DNA of 64,000 bases from the NCBI GenBank assembly GCA_025617745.1, contig CM046858.1, forward strand, positions 28,596,534 to 28,660,533. The letters are read 5' to 3'. Under the pieces are notes generated by a model. It was given only the letters and a program-made list of their open reading frames with translations. It did no database searches and was not told the DNA's origin. The stretch comes from Heliocidaris erythrogramma (lineage: Eukaryota > Echinodermata > Echinoidea > Camarodonta > Echinometridae). Numbering within the stretch: position 1 is the first letter of the stretch; each line of letters opens with the position of its first letter. Below, piece by piece: positions 45,391 through 57,035 of the stretch. A program made the position numbers and the translations under genes.

Positions 45391-47093
45391 CACTGTTGGT
45401 CATAATGCATAATTTTTTTTCTACCTTTCGTACACTATTGACAACAATACGAGTCATTTTTTTGCAAAATAAAGCTTTTATCTTCACCGATTTTATTGAT
45501 AAATCTGTTCTCAACATATGAAATAAAAAAATATAAGACTAAAATTAAATAAATAAAATTAATTCATACAAACTTTATACACTGGTTTAAACCACATTTG
45601 ACAAACACAATCATCCAGAACTTGGATTCCTGGAAAAATGTATCGTTTTTTGTAAATGTTTAACCATGATAATTTTATCGTGAAAAATAAAATCTTGGGA
45701 TCTTTTGATGACTGAAGGGAAGTGTTCCTCTTTTTAATCTTGTTGGGTCACTTAGTACCTGGTATGGCCACTTCTGGCACGCACCAGTGCCTCCACACGC
45801 CGTGGCATACTGTCCACAAGGTTGTTGATGGTGTTCAAGGGCAGTGCATCCCACTCTTCGGTCAGTGCCTGGGCTAACTCCTGCACATTTTGAGGATGAT
45901 TGTTTCTCTCATTGATGGCACGGCCCAATGCATCCCAGGCGTGCTCAATGGGGGTTCATGTAGGGGGAACAGGCAGGCCAAGGCATCTGCTGCACGTCCT
46001 CTGCGTCAAGGATTTCCCTCACCAGACGTGCCCTATGTGATCGAGCGTTGTCGTCTTGGAGCTGAAAGTTATTGCCATATACCCTTCTCGCGTATGGAAG
46101 ACAATGGCGTTCCAGGATATCGCGGTACACGACGGCGTTGACGTTTCCTTCAGGTGCAGCCAATGGCGTTTTTCCGCCATAACATATTCCGACCCATACC
46201 ATCACTGAGCTCCACCCGCTTGATTGGTTTCCTGGACACAGTCATTACGGATGTTCTCGCCCCACAATCGTCGAACCCTCTGCCTCCCATCGGTGAGGTC
46301 AAGGATGTACCGGCTTTCATCAGTGAAGATTACATGGCGCCAGTGACCAAGTTGCCATCTCATGTGCCTCCTAGCCCACTGGAGTCGAGCAACCCGGTGG
46401 CGAACAGTGAGACGTGGAACCTTGGTCATTCGCCGAGCTCTGTAGCCATGTTAGACAAGTCTCCTGTTTACGGTTTCCCGTGAAACGTTCACTCCGAAGT
46501 GCCTCCTCCACAAGTGGCGAAGACGACTCGCTGGCATTCTCCGGTTCCTACGGCACATGTTCAGCAGTTGACGGTCATCCCGTGCGGATGTTCTTCGTGG
46601 TCGACCTGTAGATCTCTCTGGACTCAAAGTACCCGCCTCTCGATGTCTTCTGAGGATGCGGCACACACAACTCTGCGATAGTCCAAGAAAATCTGCAATC
46701 TGGGCCTGTGTCCGTCCATTCCGTCGGAGTGCAAGGACCCTCTGACGAATTGCAAGTGCCGTTGGGCGAGGCATAGTGTAAGGAATGAATGTACCAAATT
46801 TGGTAGGAATTGATCAAGCTAACTCTGAAAACGGGCTGTTAACACACGTAGGCTTTCTGCACGAAATGGACAGCAAAACAACAGCAGAAAGGAGGCTCCG
46901 CCTTTCATAGCACCAAACAATAAGATAGGCCACGTTATGGAATGTTTCACTTGACCGACTTTTACCTCGACAATACAAAATCATTATGTAATCAATGAAC
47001 CTGGTCAATATTATCTATTTAGGCTTTTAAATATGATTAAATCAACGGATGACTATGAAAATACGAATTATGCTAACATTATGACCAACAGTG
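45391..47093 (-). mobile_element. Full-length Tc1-type transposon, 1.7 kb
   Basis: Ends are inverted repeats starting CACTGTTGGTCATAATG, flanked by TA at 45389-45390 and 47094-47095. The length fits Tc1 elements. The only gene inside is a disabled transposase on the minus strand. It lies about 1.2 kb upstream of the receptor's first coding exon, outside the coding part. Confidence 0.88.
45752..46774 (-). pseudogene. Tc1-type transposase, frameshifted
   Basis: N-terminal paired-like helix-turn-helix region starts MPRPTALAIRQRVLALRR with GRTQAQIADFLGLSQS and a GRPRR linker. The catalytic domain shows IFTDESRY (first Asp), LQDDNARSHRA (second Asp) and SPYMNP followed by IEHAWDALGR (Glu), as in DD34E enzymes. 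At least two or three frameshifts break it: around 46450, around 46203, and at the C-tract by 45948. The stop is TAA at 45752-45754. Length is about 340 codons if read across the shifts, normal for the family. It binds the terminal repeats and cuts and pastes into TA; this copy cannot make the full protein. Confidence 0.85.
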
Positions 47094-47225
47094 TATTAAG
47101 TGTGTTAAAAGGAAACTCGTTGCTAGAATTAAAATAGTTAATGCAAATTGAATGAGAATAAAGGGAGAGTAAAAAAAAAAAGAAAAAAAGAAAAAGAAAG
47201 AGGGGGGGGGGGGAGTTGTAGAGCC

Positions 47226-47440
47226 CACAAATGTAAAAATCAACCACAAATGTAAAAATAACCACAAATGTACAATCATTGCACCCGCAAATATAAAAAT
47301 AACCACAAATGTCATAACATGTCAACCACAAATGTAAAAATAACCACAAATGTAAAATCATTGCAACCGCAAATGTAAAAATAACCACAAATGTCATAAC
47401 ATGTCAACCACAAATGTAAAAATAACCACAAATATGGAAA
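47226..47440. repeat. Minisatellite of ACCACAAATGTAAAAATA units
   Basis: Units of about 18 bp repeat around ten times with variants (CCGCAAATGT, CATTGCA, CATAACATGTCA). The pattern CATGTCAACCACAAATG recurs about 81 bp apart, showing a higher-order step. Open frames here on the minus strand are artefacts of the repeat. Confidence 0.8.
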
Positions 47441-47936
47441 AATGAAAGGATAAAAGGAAGGAATAACATAACGAAAGATCGTGAAATGATAGAAGGATAA
47501 AGCTATATATAAATATAGCGAAAGATACCGAAAGAAATGAAGGGATAAAAACAATATAACAAAAGCAAAGTGCATTTAAAACATTTGAAAATTCACTAAA
47601 CAGAAAAAAGATAAAAAGAAAGAATAATGCAAAAAAGGCAAAATGATAGAAAGATAAATCAAGGAATAAAGAGAGAAAAGCATAGAGAGAGAAAGAGAAA
47701 CGTGATAAAAGAAATAAAAGAAATGTAAAAATTAACATATGGAAAGATGGAAGAGGTGACAGAAGGAATTAAAGAATAACACAACTAAAGGAAATATGGA
47801 AAAATTAAAGGATAAAAGCAAGGATAGAGATAAAGGATAAAGATAGAGAATTGATACTCCAAAATTTTCTGACAAGCAACAAAAAGTTCTCAGTATCTTT
47901 TTATTTATTTATTTATTTTTTTTTTTTTAATTTATT

Positions 47937-47972
<36 letters not shown>

Positions 47973-48499
47973 TTTTTTTTTTTTTGGGGGGGGGGGGGGG
48001 TCTCTGGCAAGCAAAAACGCAAAAACAGAAAAAAAAATCAGTATTTTTTTTTATTGGGGGGGGGAGTCTTTTTATTCAAAAATTATCTTGACAAGCAAAA
48101 AAAACACCAGAAAAAGTTATCAGGAGTGGGGTGTTTTAACTTCAAATAACACCAAACGGGGGGTTTGAACACATAAAACACCCAAAACACCCCCCTTGAT
48201 ACGCGCATGTGTCAGACTAGATTCTATACTTGAATTATTTTAAAGCCCCCACTGCAGTAAATATATGTAATAGAGCCCTTCATAACTTTTCGGAATTGTG
48301 AACCCATTTTCATTTTCTTTTAACTATATTTCATTTCAGAATTACGAACCCTATTTCATTTTGGGAATTATGAACCTTCGGAAAACGAACTTTCGGGTAT
48401 TTTCAACGCAGAAATCTGAGGGCTGTGCATTTTTGTTGCTTATTAATTTGAATGTAATTTTCAGGCGTTGTATATTGTGACCATGCCTCATTCTTTATC

Positions 48500-48900
48500 A
48501 TTACCGATATCATCATCATCACTGTTATCATCATCATCATCACCATCATCATTTCATCATCATTATGCTTTTAACGTAGGATTTCAATTGCTTATTTAAA
48601 CATGTTTTAGCTATTTCATAATATTTATCTGGAGCTGCCATATTCTCAAGCAAATTGCTTATAATGGCAGTCCTTCTACGGCAAATGATTGTATATTTGA
48701 TGAATTACAATAATTTGACAATTTATCATTTCGTGTTTGTTTTTGAAAAATGATTGTTATATATTCTTGCTTATTTATGATTCATTGTCAAAAAGAACTT
48801 TTGTATTTTATTTTATATATGTTACCGAAAAAATGTTGTACTTAAATAGGAATACAGAAGAAAATAATCAAATCAAAAATCAAAATCAAAATTCTATGTA
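48500..48900 (+). mobile_element. LINE-type 3' untranslated tail, copy 1
   Basis: Begins with a CAT/ATC microsatellite and ends in a series of AAATC repeats. Between them it matches 59275-59650 over about 380 bp, including TGGAGCTGCCATATTCTCAA. A shared tail made of short repeats suggests the 3' end of a LINE family rather than a gene. The short open frame inside is not conserved in sense. Confidence 0.55.
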
Positions 48901-48989
48901 TTCATTATACATATACACTGTTTGAAATTTAAAAAAATGCGTAAAGGTTCATTCACGGTTTTTTTTAAAGCATAATGCCCTTGATTATA

Positions 48990-50560
48990 TAGGTTTCCCA
49001 TTCAATTTCACAATTTGTTCAATCTATTTCACATTTCGAGCATTCGAATTCACAAACGATATGATCGCCATGGTACATGTAAATGCAATTTCGTTTTTGA
49101 TCCTTCAAATTCGTGATCTGTGCAACGAATTTTTCAAATGGGTCATCAAGATTCCTATTAAGAGCAAACGATTTAAGGAAAGAGCAATCAATTTCACTTT
49201 GATTCGTCCAAATTCACTATTCGTGCAACAAATTCTTCAAATGGTTCATTCTCATCTGCAAAAAGAGCCAACGATTTAACCAGTGAGCATCCAAATTCAT
49301 TTATACACATGCAAATTAACTTTTTGTACAACAGATTCTTAAAATTCTTCATTCAAATTTGACTTACAAGCAAAAGTTTGGAATCGAAGCATCCAATTTC
49401 ACCTGCAACCGGCTTCTGTTGCTCTTCGGTCGTTCAATTTCATCAAAAGGCTGGCAAATTTTAAATAAGTGCATTCGATTTAATGTGTATTGTAAGTTTT
49501 TGGAAAACTATAGACCAATTCGGTTTGGGTGCTGTTTTTTATGGTAATTTCAAACTGGGGGGCTTCAAGTATGTCTAACAAAAGATAATTTATGCACTGG
49601 CATAGCAACCCATCTGGCTCATTGCATAACCCATTGGAAGTGCTTTTGTTCTTCTTTGGAAGCCCCCCAGTTATGGCCGCCATAAGTAACAGTATTCTGA
49701 AGTCGGATTCATCTATATTCTCAACACTAGTTTCACCATGTATAAAATTTTGGAATATTAGCCTGGGGAAACAGTGCGACATGCCTGTTAGACAGAGTTT
49801 TTTTATTATAGAAAAAGGCTATGCGAATTATAAGTAATGTTAATTATCGCCACCACACTGATGGTCTTTTTCACTCTAATAATGTACTAAAAATTATGAT
49901 ATTTACCGCCTCAATCTTGCTGTACTTATGTTTCTGTATCATAATCATGAATTGCCCACTGTCTTCAATAATATATTTACAGCAAATAATGAGATCCATC
50001 ATTACCCCACCAGACAGATCAATCTATATCACTTGCCAAGAACACGTACGGCATTAACCCAGAATACTTTTTCATATACAGCTCCTAAATTTTGGAATTC
50101 CCTCCCTTTAAATATACGAGACCGTATAAGTTTGAGTACATTAAAAACCACGAAATCCGTGAAAGTTGATCAACGAATCTATGACTTTAAAATGAATTCC
50201 TTAAAATGAAAGTGAATGCCCAAACAGGCCCCTCCGGTGTACTTTCTTAATTTGAATGCATGAACATTGAAATCTAATGCCCGAAATTTGAAACCGGATA
50301 GTACGAAAACGAATTCGTAAGAACGATCGCTAATTTGAATGCCCTGAAAATAAATCGAATGCGGATAAAGAAAAATGGAATGATATTAATTGAAATAATT
50401 TTGTCCATAAATGAATTTCAGTGTTCATAAATTAATCCGCTTGTCTCGAAAAGAATTTCAATGACTCCATTCAAAATTTGAAAGACCGATATCGATCATT
50501 AGACGATAGTGTCTGAATTAATTTGACTGACAAAAATATGAAATGGAGCGGGAAAATCTA
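48990..50560. repeat. Blocks of AATTTGAATG-like words flanking a LINE fragment
   Basis: 48990-49480 is rich in ATTCAAATT/AATTCAC words; 50240-50560 is rich in AATTTGAATG words, the opposite strand sense. A similar pair lies at 61300-61570 and 62590-62940. Possibly sub-terminal repeats of a large foldback or an old satellite. The small GGGGGGCTTC/GAAGCCCCCC hairpin at 49555-49672 lies between. Confidence 0.35.
49805..50209 (+). mobile_element. LINE C-terminal fragment
   Basis: After KAMRIISN and YRHHTDGLF, a second frame gives FNNIFTANNEIHHYPTRQ, then LPRTRTALTQNTFSY and APKFWNSLPLNIRD, ending MNSLK and a stop. This is the same RT C-terminal order seen in the other fragments, with one frameshift near 49900. 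Confidence 0.7.
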
Positions 50561-50599
50561 GTTATCGCATAGGTCCGTTGTTGCGCTCAGCTACTTGCA

Positions 50600-51400
50600 A
50601 TTTATCAAGTATACTCTCTAGTTTGAAAGGGACATAAAAGGGGAGCTGCATGTTCTGGGCCCTCGTGCATAAAAAGTTGAACTTTATCCTTTTTACATTG
50701 GCCACTCTCTTTCTATGTTTCTTTTTTGCGTTTCTGTTAAAAAAGGTTCAGTTTATTATTTAAAAAAAAATAAACGGTCAATTCCCTCCCCTTCCTCTCC
50801 CTCTATATATTTCTCTCTTTCTTACTCTCTTTCTCTTTTCCCCTTCTTCTTCTATTTCCCGTCGAGATATGTTTGTCTATGTTTGTCTTGCCCTTCTCTT
50901 TCTTGTTATCTTTATCCCCTCCCTTCACTCTCTCCCCTATCTGTCATCTCTTTTAGGTTTCTATCCCTTTCCCCCTCTCTGTACTCTCTAAAGCACTGAC
51001 GTGACTCCCCATGGAGTAAAAATAGAGTGAAAGTAGAGTGATTATTCACTCTTTTCTTTTCAAAAGCTGTCGATATTTATTCCTATAAAATTGATCATTG
51101 ACATGACACCCGGGAGAGTGAAATTAGAGTGAAAATTCACCCATTTATTTTTAAGAGAGAGTATTGTTCTTCAGCAAGGCCCCTATAGACGTTGCTCACC
51201 TCGTAGCTCTAGTTCTGTTTATTTTCGCTTTCATTTGTTATTTGACACATGGAAAATAGACACGATTTTGTTTCTATCCTCACTCAAGGTTTATTTTTCT
51301 CACTTCTCACTTTTCACGTATTGTCGGATTCTCTATCATGTCTATATCGTATATTGTTATTCTGAAATAAAAAAATAGGGACAATGCAAATTATAAGAGA
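50600..51400. other. Pyrimidine-rich intergenic DNA
   Basis: 50790-50990 is almost pure CT-rich sequence (CTCTCTTTC words). The paired words AGAGTGAAA and ATTCAC(C/T)C at 51020-51150 suggest a small eroded repeat. No gene. Confidence 0.5.
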
Positions 51401-51554
51401 GTGGGTATGAATTTCAAAACAATCAATTTAACCTTCGATGTTAATTTTAACCGCTACAGTATTTTACTCGTTCATCCTTCCCCTCCAAATACTCCCCATC
51501 CGTTCTCAAAATATCAAATACTAGACGTGTCACTTTAAACATGTTAAAGGCATA

Positions 51555-51864
51555 GGCCCGTATTCTGAACTCCGGTTTAACTTAAACCATGGTCTAAATG
51601 TGTGGTTTAACTAAGGGCAGCCAAATGTGACACAAACCTCTAACAGTAGATATTCAATTTATCAGCATTTTTGGTACTCAAACCTTTAAAAACTGTGGGA
51701 ATGATAAGTACAATAGTTTTCTTGACCATTAAAAGCATGAGACCAGAATCCAGTAAACATAAGGAACATACAGTGTAAACAAAGTTTTGACATTTTGGCT
51801 ACCCATAGTTAAACCACAGATTTAGACCATGGTTTGAGTTAAACCGGAGTTCAGAATACGGGCC
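51555..51864. mobile_element. 310-bp MITE with GGCCCGTATTCTGAACTCC ends
   Basis: Inverted repeats of about 45 bp, GGCCCGTATTCTGAACTCC and its complement, followed by the near-palindromic GGTTTAACTTAAACC. ATA flanks both ends and may be a 3-bp target duplication. The duplicated segment at 53.7-54.2 kb lacks the element. A relative starts at about 63829. Confidence 0.75.
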
Positions 51865-52004
51865 ATAAAGTGTGGAAATTCCAAAGATTGTGAGAATTAA
51901 ACAAAATAACTTTCTTCACATCATTGTCTATCATTAGATAGAAATGCCGTTCACGTGATAGGTCGTCCATGTAAATTTCATCTTACATCAATTTCGTAAT
52001 TTAG

Positions 52005-52220
52005 GAAGAACGATCCGTTCAAGCTTGAATAGAACAATGAGTATTACATTACTTTTCCCCTTCACCACCACTAAAAACATACCCAGAGAAATTAAAATGT
52101 TCTTCATAGACTGTATTGTTGACGTATCTATAATGTGCTTCGTACAAAATAGAAACCATGATAACTTGAAACCGAGTAGTTTCGCGCACAATATCTTGAG
52201 CAGACCGATATCAGTTTATT
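52005..52220 (+). CDS. Candidate phase 1-1 exon, unknown function
   Basis: Bounded by a T-rich acceptor (TTTCGTAATTTAG) and a consensus donor (TTTATT|GTAAGTT). With two leading bases the 216 nt give 71 open codons and leave one base, so phase 1 on both sides; the other two frames stop at once. The product (RTIRSSLNRTMSITLLFPF onward) has two Cys and one NRT sequon, and could be part of a secreted or extracellular module. A duplicated copy at about 53939-54150 keeps the acceptor but is frameshifted. No other plus-strand exons could be linked to it. Confidence 0.35.
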
Positions 52221-52642
52221 GTAAGTTATAGAAATTTAATTCTTATTCTTATTCAGTTATATGTATCCCCTGTAACATATTAAAATTTCATGTACAAAAA
52301 CAAATTGGAAAGTAGTGAATCCATGACATCACAGGATATCACAGTCACATGACGTGGAGTTGCCAATTTGAGATTTTCATAGAATTTTAAAAATTCATAA
52401 CTCTTTTATTCTTTTTCAGATTTTTCTCAAACTTTCACTGATCTATTTCTCTAATTTTTGTGCTTTTTTAAAAGTAACCCTTTTTTCTAATAAATGTGTC
52501 CCTTTTAATAAACTCAAACCTGATTGGTTGAAAATCACTGATTTTAGTGTTACCTGATGCATATTTGTGGTGAAATCTGACGGAAAATTGACAAGCTGAT
52601 TTTTGTTAAATATCCGGACATCCCTCCCACCCCCCCCCCAAA

Positions 52643-52673
<31 letters not shown>

Positions 52674-52861
52674 TATAGAACAATTCCACTGGATAGCATT
52701 TTATACTCAAGGCGGGGTACAACTGCAAAAACGTGAAAATAAACAATCATTCAAAAGTCAAACATTTAAACACAGCTTTTTTACCTAGCTAATTTCTCAA
52801 AAAGCGGAAGTCTAGTGAGTTATGGAATACGTCAATTTATTACTCTCTAAACATTATTTCC

Positions 52862-53209
52862 TTGATTTTCAAGGAAGAACCCGATATATCACGAACAATG
52901 CTAATTGTGTTCTTAGAAGTACTGGAAATTATCTTAATACATGGACGATATGATATTCCAAAAGCGAAACGACAAACAACATTTCAAACGGACACAAAAG
53001 TTCAGTCTCTCCATGATATGCACAATCTCAAGGAAATTGATAAGATATTTTATGAAGGTATTATTCTTATTACATATTCTACTAAAACTAACCGTCATAG
53101 TTTGATGAAATATTTACAATTTGCCTGTAGCAAAGTCAAAATTATTTCTCGCGGTCATATATTTAAAGAACAGCAATACTCGAGAATATTTCTTCATACA
53201 GAAGACTAA
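52862..53209 (+). CDS. Candidate terminal exon within a repeat family, unknown
   Basis: After a plausible acceptor (TTGATTTTCAAG) a frame of 113 codons reads EEPDISRTMLIVFLEVLEI onward, with HDMHNLKEIDKIF and STKTNRHSLMKYLQ, to TAA at 53207-53209. It is not a known domain to me and has no signal or membrane segment that I trust. Copies at 5 kb have stops and an internal duplication. It may be an exon of a multi-copy gene or the remains of a mobile element's protein. The frame being open in one of two copies is weak evidence of coding. Confidence 0.3.
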   Translation: MIFKEEPDISRTMLIVFLEVLEIILIHGRYDIPKAKRQTTFQTDTKVQSLHDMHNLKEIDKIFYEGIILITYSTKTNRHSLMKYLQFACSKVKIISRGHIFKEQQYSRIFLHTED

Positions 53210-54443
53210 GATGGAAATATTAATATTTTATTTGAACCGTCATCGGTTTTATTCCTTGTCCTATGTAGAAAGTGAATTATTTCATGTACTGTGAAATAAC
53301 GTCGCCCTATCTTTCTTGAAGAACTGATAAACTGAAACAACGAACTCAATCTTGCTGAAATTGAAATAAACAAACACTTAAGGCACGTTCACATATATTT
53401 TTAAAGCATAACGTGCTTGCTTATAACACGCAGATAAATCAATACGCGTATGACCTTTGTTGCGCGCAGCGAACTTGCCATTTATTTAGTACCATCCATA
53501 GGGTACCATCCATAAGACCAACACCTTTCAGTGGTATCAGTTTCCTTAAAAAGATTGAACTCTCGATTCAACATCAGTAACATATTTCAAAACCAAAACT
53601 CCAAACAATTCTGGATCGATCTAAAAGTTCAAGGACAGCCGTCTCCAGGACATATGAGTGTATGAATATAAAAATATAAATTTCTCCTTTCGATGTTAAT
53701 GTCAACCGTTAGAGTATCTTACTCGTTAATCCTTCCCCTCCCAGTACGTCCCATCCGTTCTTAAAAAGTCAAATACTGGTCGAATCACTTCAAGGAAGGA
53801 AATCCCAAAGACAATGAGAAGTAAACAAAATAATTTTCTTCATATTATTGTCTATCAGTAGATAGAAATGCCGTTAACATTATAAGTTGGGCATGTATAT
53901 ATTTTTATCTTACATCAATTTCGTAATTTAGGAAGAACAATCCGTTCAAATTTGAATAGAACCAATGGGTATCACATTACTCTTCCCCATCATCACCACT
54001 AAAAAAATACCCAGAGAAATATAATCTCTTTAATTGACTATATCACTGACGTGCCTGTAATGTGTTAAGTATTACCATGATAACTTTTTGCAATACCGAC
54101 TATTTTCGCACACGATATGTTGAACAGACCAAAAATTGTTTTACTGTAAGTAAATTTAATTCTTATTCTTAACCAATTACATGTTTCCCTTGTATCGTCC
54201 AATTACATAACCATCAGTATCAAATGCAAACTTTGTCAAATTATTTTTATTACTTAATATTTGGCATGATATCAATCTTATTGATGACTTTAGATGTTGA
54301 GTTAATATGAGACATAATATATATTTTGTCGGAAATACGAAACTCGTGAAAAATTCGGCTCAGGGGTGCAATCATATAAATGTGTTTTAGGGTTAGCTTA
54401 TATTGATAAGCAATAACTACAAGTAGGGCTACTGCACAAAAAG

Positions 54444-55095
54444 CCTGGCGTCCACTTGAGCGCCTACAAGATTAGGAAGGGTTGTGGAAGCAAATGATGT
54501 CACTTCGGCATTTTTTCCTCGCCAGACGATGATAAAGTGTATGAATCATCGTTTCTTGGGACATTACTACGAATCTCTACGTATTGACTGCGGTCATGCC
54601 TGGGAATGTCCTAGGAATCAATCGGGAAGATCGCGAAATGCCGCGGTAAATGCTAATCATAGCAGGACAGCGCGGACACATCTACGATCACATCACGGAC
54701 TAGGACAATCAGGACGATTTTCCAACAACCATTTAGATACATGCGGACAATATCAGGAAATAATGCAATATAAACTTCAGGAGCGTTTGCAGAGGAGGCG
54801 GAAGTGTTAAGAAAGGCGGAATGTCCTGACGATGTCCGCACGACAATGCAGACAAGTTGCCGAAGATGTCAGAAAGTTCATTTCCATTTCTGCGTCCAAA
54901 TTTTGGTCTCGACCAAAATTTGGACGCAGAAATTTTGCCTTCTCCCAAAAGTGCAGAAACGCCGGGAAGTGTTTAGGAATGATAATGACAGTGAACGGAA
55001 TCTTTCAAGAATATGCGGATATGTTGCTGAATGAATGCAGATTTACTAATTTTTTTTGCATTCCGCGTCTTGTCCGCGCCCTAGTGGACGCCAGG
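54444..55095. mobile_element. 652-bp non-autonomous transposon with CCTGGCGTCCACT ends and a central palindrome
   Basis: Terminal repeats of about 27 bp (23 matches) start CCTGGCGTCCACT. Inside is a 48-bp near-perfect palindrome (54886-54933, 23-bp arms, 2-nt centre), and many scattered GCGGA/TCCGC and GGAATG words. No transposase frame. Target duplication not clear. Confidence 0.65.
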
Positions 55096-55176
55096 TTTAA
55101 AGGGGATGTAGTGAAAATATCACATTTGAACCATTTCTTTCTCGATGCAAATTTAAAGATAACTTGTTCTGGTATT

Positions 55177-55215
<39 letters not shown>

Positions 55216-56076
55216 TTTTTTTTTTTTTTTGAGGGGGGGGGGGGTGGCATTTCAGACAAACTGGCTACAGAGTCATTCCAAATGGCTTGCTCATGTAATG
55301 AATGGGTATAATGGAGCAGGAACATGTAATAAAATAATGTTACAAAAACCTGCTAGATATCCCGTACACTGAAATGCATCAACAGATATTATATACTTAG
55401 GTATTGTTACACTCGTTCGGGAAACATAATTATCGTTTGACTTACGTGGGAAATTTGTTTAGAGCCTGTGAGAAAATTTGTACTATCTCACCTCTCTTCA
55501 GTCGAATATCTTATGTATGGATTCAGGCTTGACTAAATTATTAGCTTCATTTACTTACCAATTTACTTCTTCTGCAACAAGTGACCCACGTACTGCGTCT
55601 ACAGTGTGTTAATAGAGAGCTGGCTCGCCTGCAGTCCTAGGGTGCATACCCATGCAGTCATGGGGCGCGGAACCAGGGGAAGGGGGCTGCAGCCCCCCCT
55701 CCATCCACGTACACACACACACACACACACACTTTTTATAAAAATTAATTTCGTATTATCGTCTAAAGATCGTTTAAAGATAGTATAGTGTAAATTTTTC
55801 CTCATTTTGGTAGGCAATCTCAACGAGAGTCGTATAAAAGGCAAAACCCAACAGCCAGAGTCGTTAAAACAGTTACAGTAGTAGTAGTAGTAGAAGTAGT
55901 AACAGTAGTAGTAGTAGTTTTTATTTTCCATTTGATTAAAAAAAAACATACACGTAAAAGATAAGTAGGCCAATAACGGCTGGAAAACCCATATTCAACT
56001 GTGCCGGACACGACACTACAGTCTGGTCTTCCAAGGGGTATAGGAAGCGTAAAAAAAAATCAAATGTATAAAGATC

Positions 56077-56370
56077 AAACGTTATTTATAATTAATAAAG
56101 TAAAGAATATAAAAAGGTACAACCCAAAATTACAACTACTTATTCCACAAAATCATGCAAAATGGTAGTTATACACAGAGGCCGCGGAACCGGGGGCTGC
56201 GGGGGTGCTGCAGCCCCTCCCCCAAACGTTATTTATAATTAATAAAGTAAAGAATATAAAAAGGTACAACCCACAATTACAACTACTTATTCCACAAATC
56301 ATGCAAAATGGTAGTTATACACAGAGGCCGCGGAACCGGGGGCTGGGGGGGGGGGGGTGCTGTAGCCCCT
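56077..56370. repeat. 146-bp tandem duplication
   Basis: 56077-56222 and 56223-56370 are near-identical, each beginning CAAACGTTATTTATAATTAA and ending in a GGGGGCTG block. The following CACTTTTTTGAGTAGACACG segment recurs at about 16630, where it also follows a GGGCTGCAGCCCCC palindrome. Confidence 0.75.
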
Positions 56371-57035
56371 CCCCCACACTTTTTTGAGTAGACACGTTTC
56401 ATAAAATCTCGGGAAAAGGGTCCGAAAATTGTCATTTATGAATGAAATCAAATCAGCCCTCCTCCCCACACTTTCCAAAAACGCTCCGCGGCCCCTGCTA
56501 CATATGTATTACGAACGCCGTTATTCATGTAGGCATGGAACTTACTTTTATGCCCTAATCAGCTAATGTATATAATTATGCAACATGCAGTCATCTTCCA
56601 AAGTAATAAATTTGCAGTGGATGTGTGTATTACTACCAAGTTCCCTAGACACACGACATTTCATACCTAAGTGTACATGGGTATAAAGACAGACATTCCC
56701 GCTCTGCTCAAGAAGTTTATTTCTGGGGTATCGAATGTGTGTGAGAGACGGCTATAACCCACTCGACCCAATGTCGATTTTTCGGGTCTTCTGATACCTT
56801 TTCGGACTCACTCACGGTATTATGAATGCGCGGTGATTTCTTGTCACGGCCGGGGGGGGGGGGGGGGGGGGGGGGACACGACTAGCCTTTATTCGACTAG
56901 CATTTCAGGGTGGATCGTCCGCCAATGCTATTGTGTAATGTTGGTATTGTAGGCTGTCGTTCTACACGGATGTCCCGATGGAAGACATCAGTAAGATTAG
57001 GGAGTGATTATGTTTGGTCTTGTTCATGGGAGTCT

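Larger units (their letters stand above)
51470..54170. repeat. Tandem segmental duplication of about 2.2 kb step
   Basis: 51420-52260 and 53680-54170 align in the same orientation, including ACTCGTTNATCCTTCCCCTCC, the acceptor ATTTCGTAATTTAGGAAGAAC and ACCACTAAAAA. The left copy alone contains the MITE at 51555-51864. The right copy is more eroded. Confidence 0.65.

Noticed and set aside
49480-49782. 100-codon minus-strand frame as a gene
   Set aside because: It overlaps a small inverted repeat and the start of a LINE fragment, with no splice or domain support.
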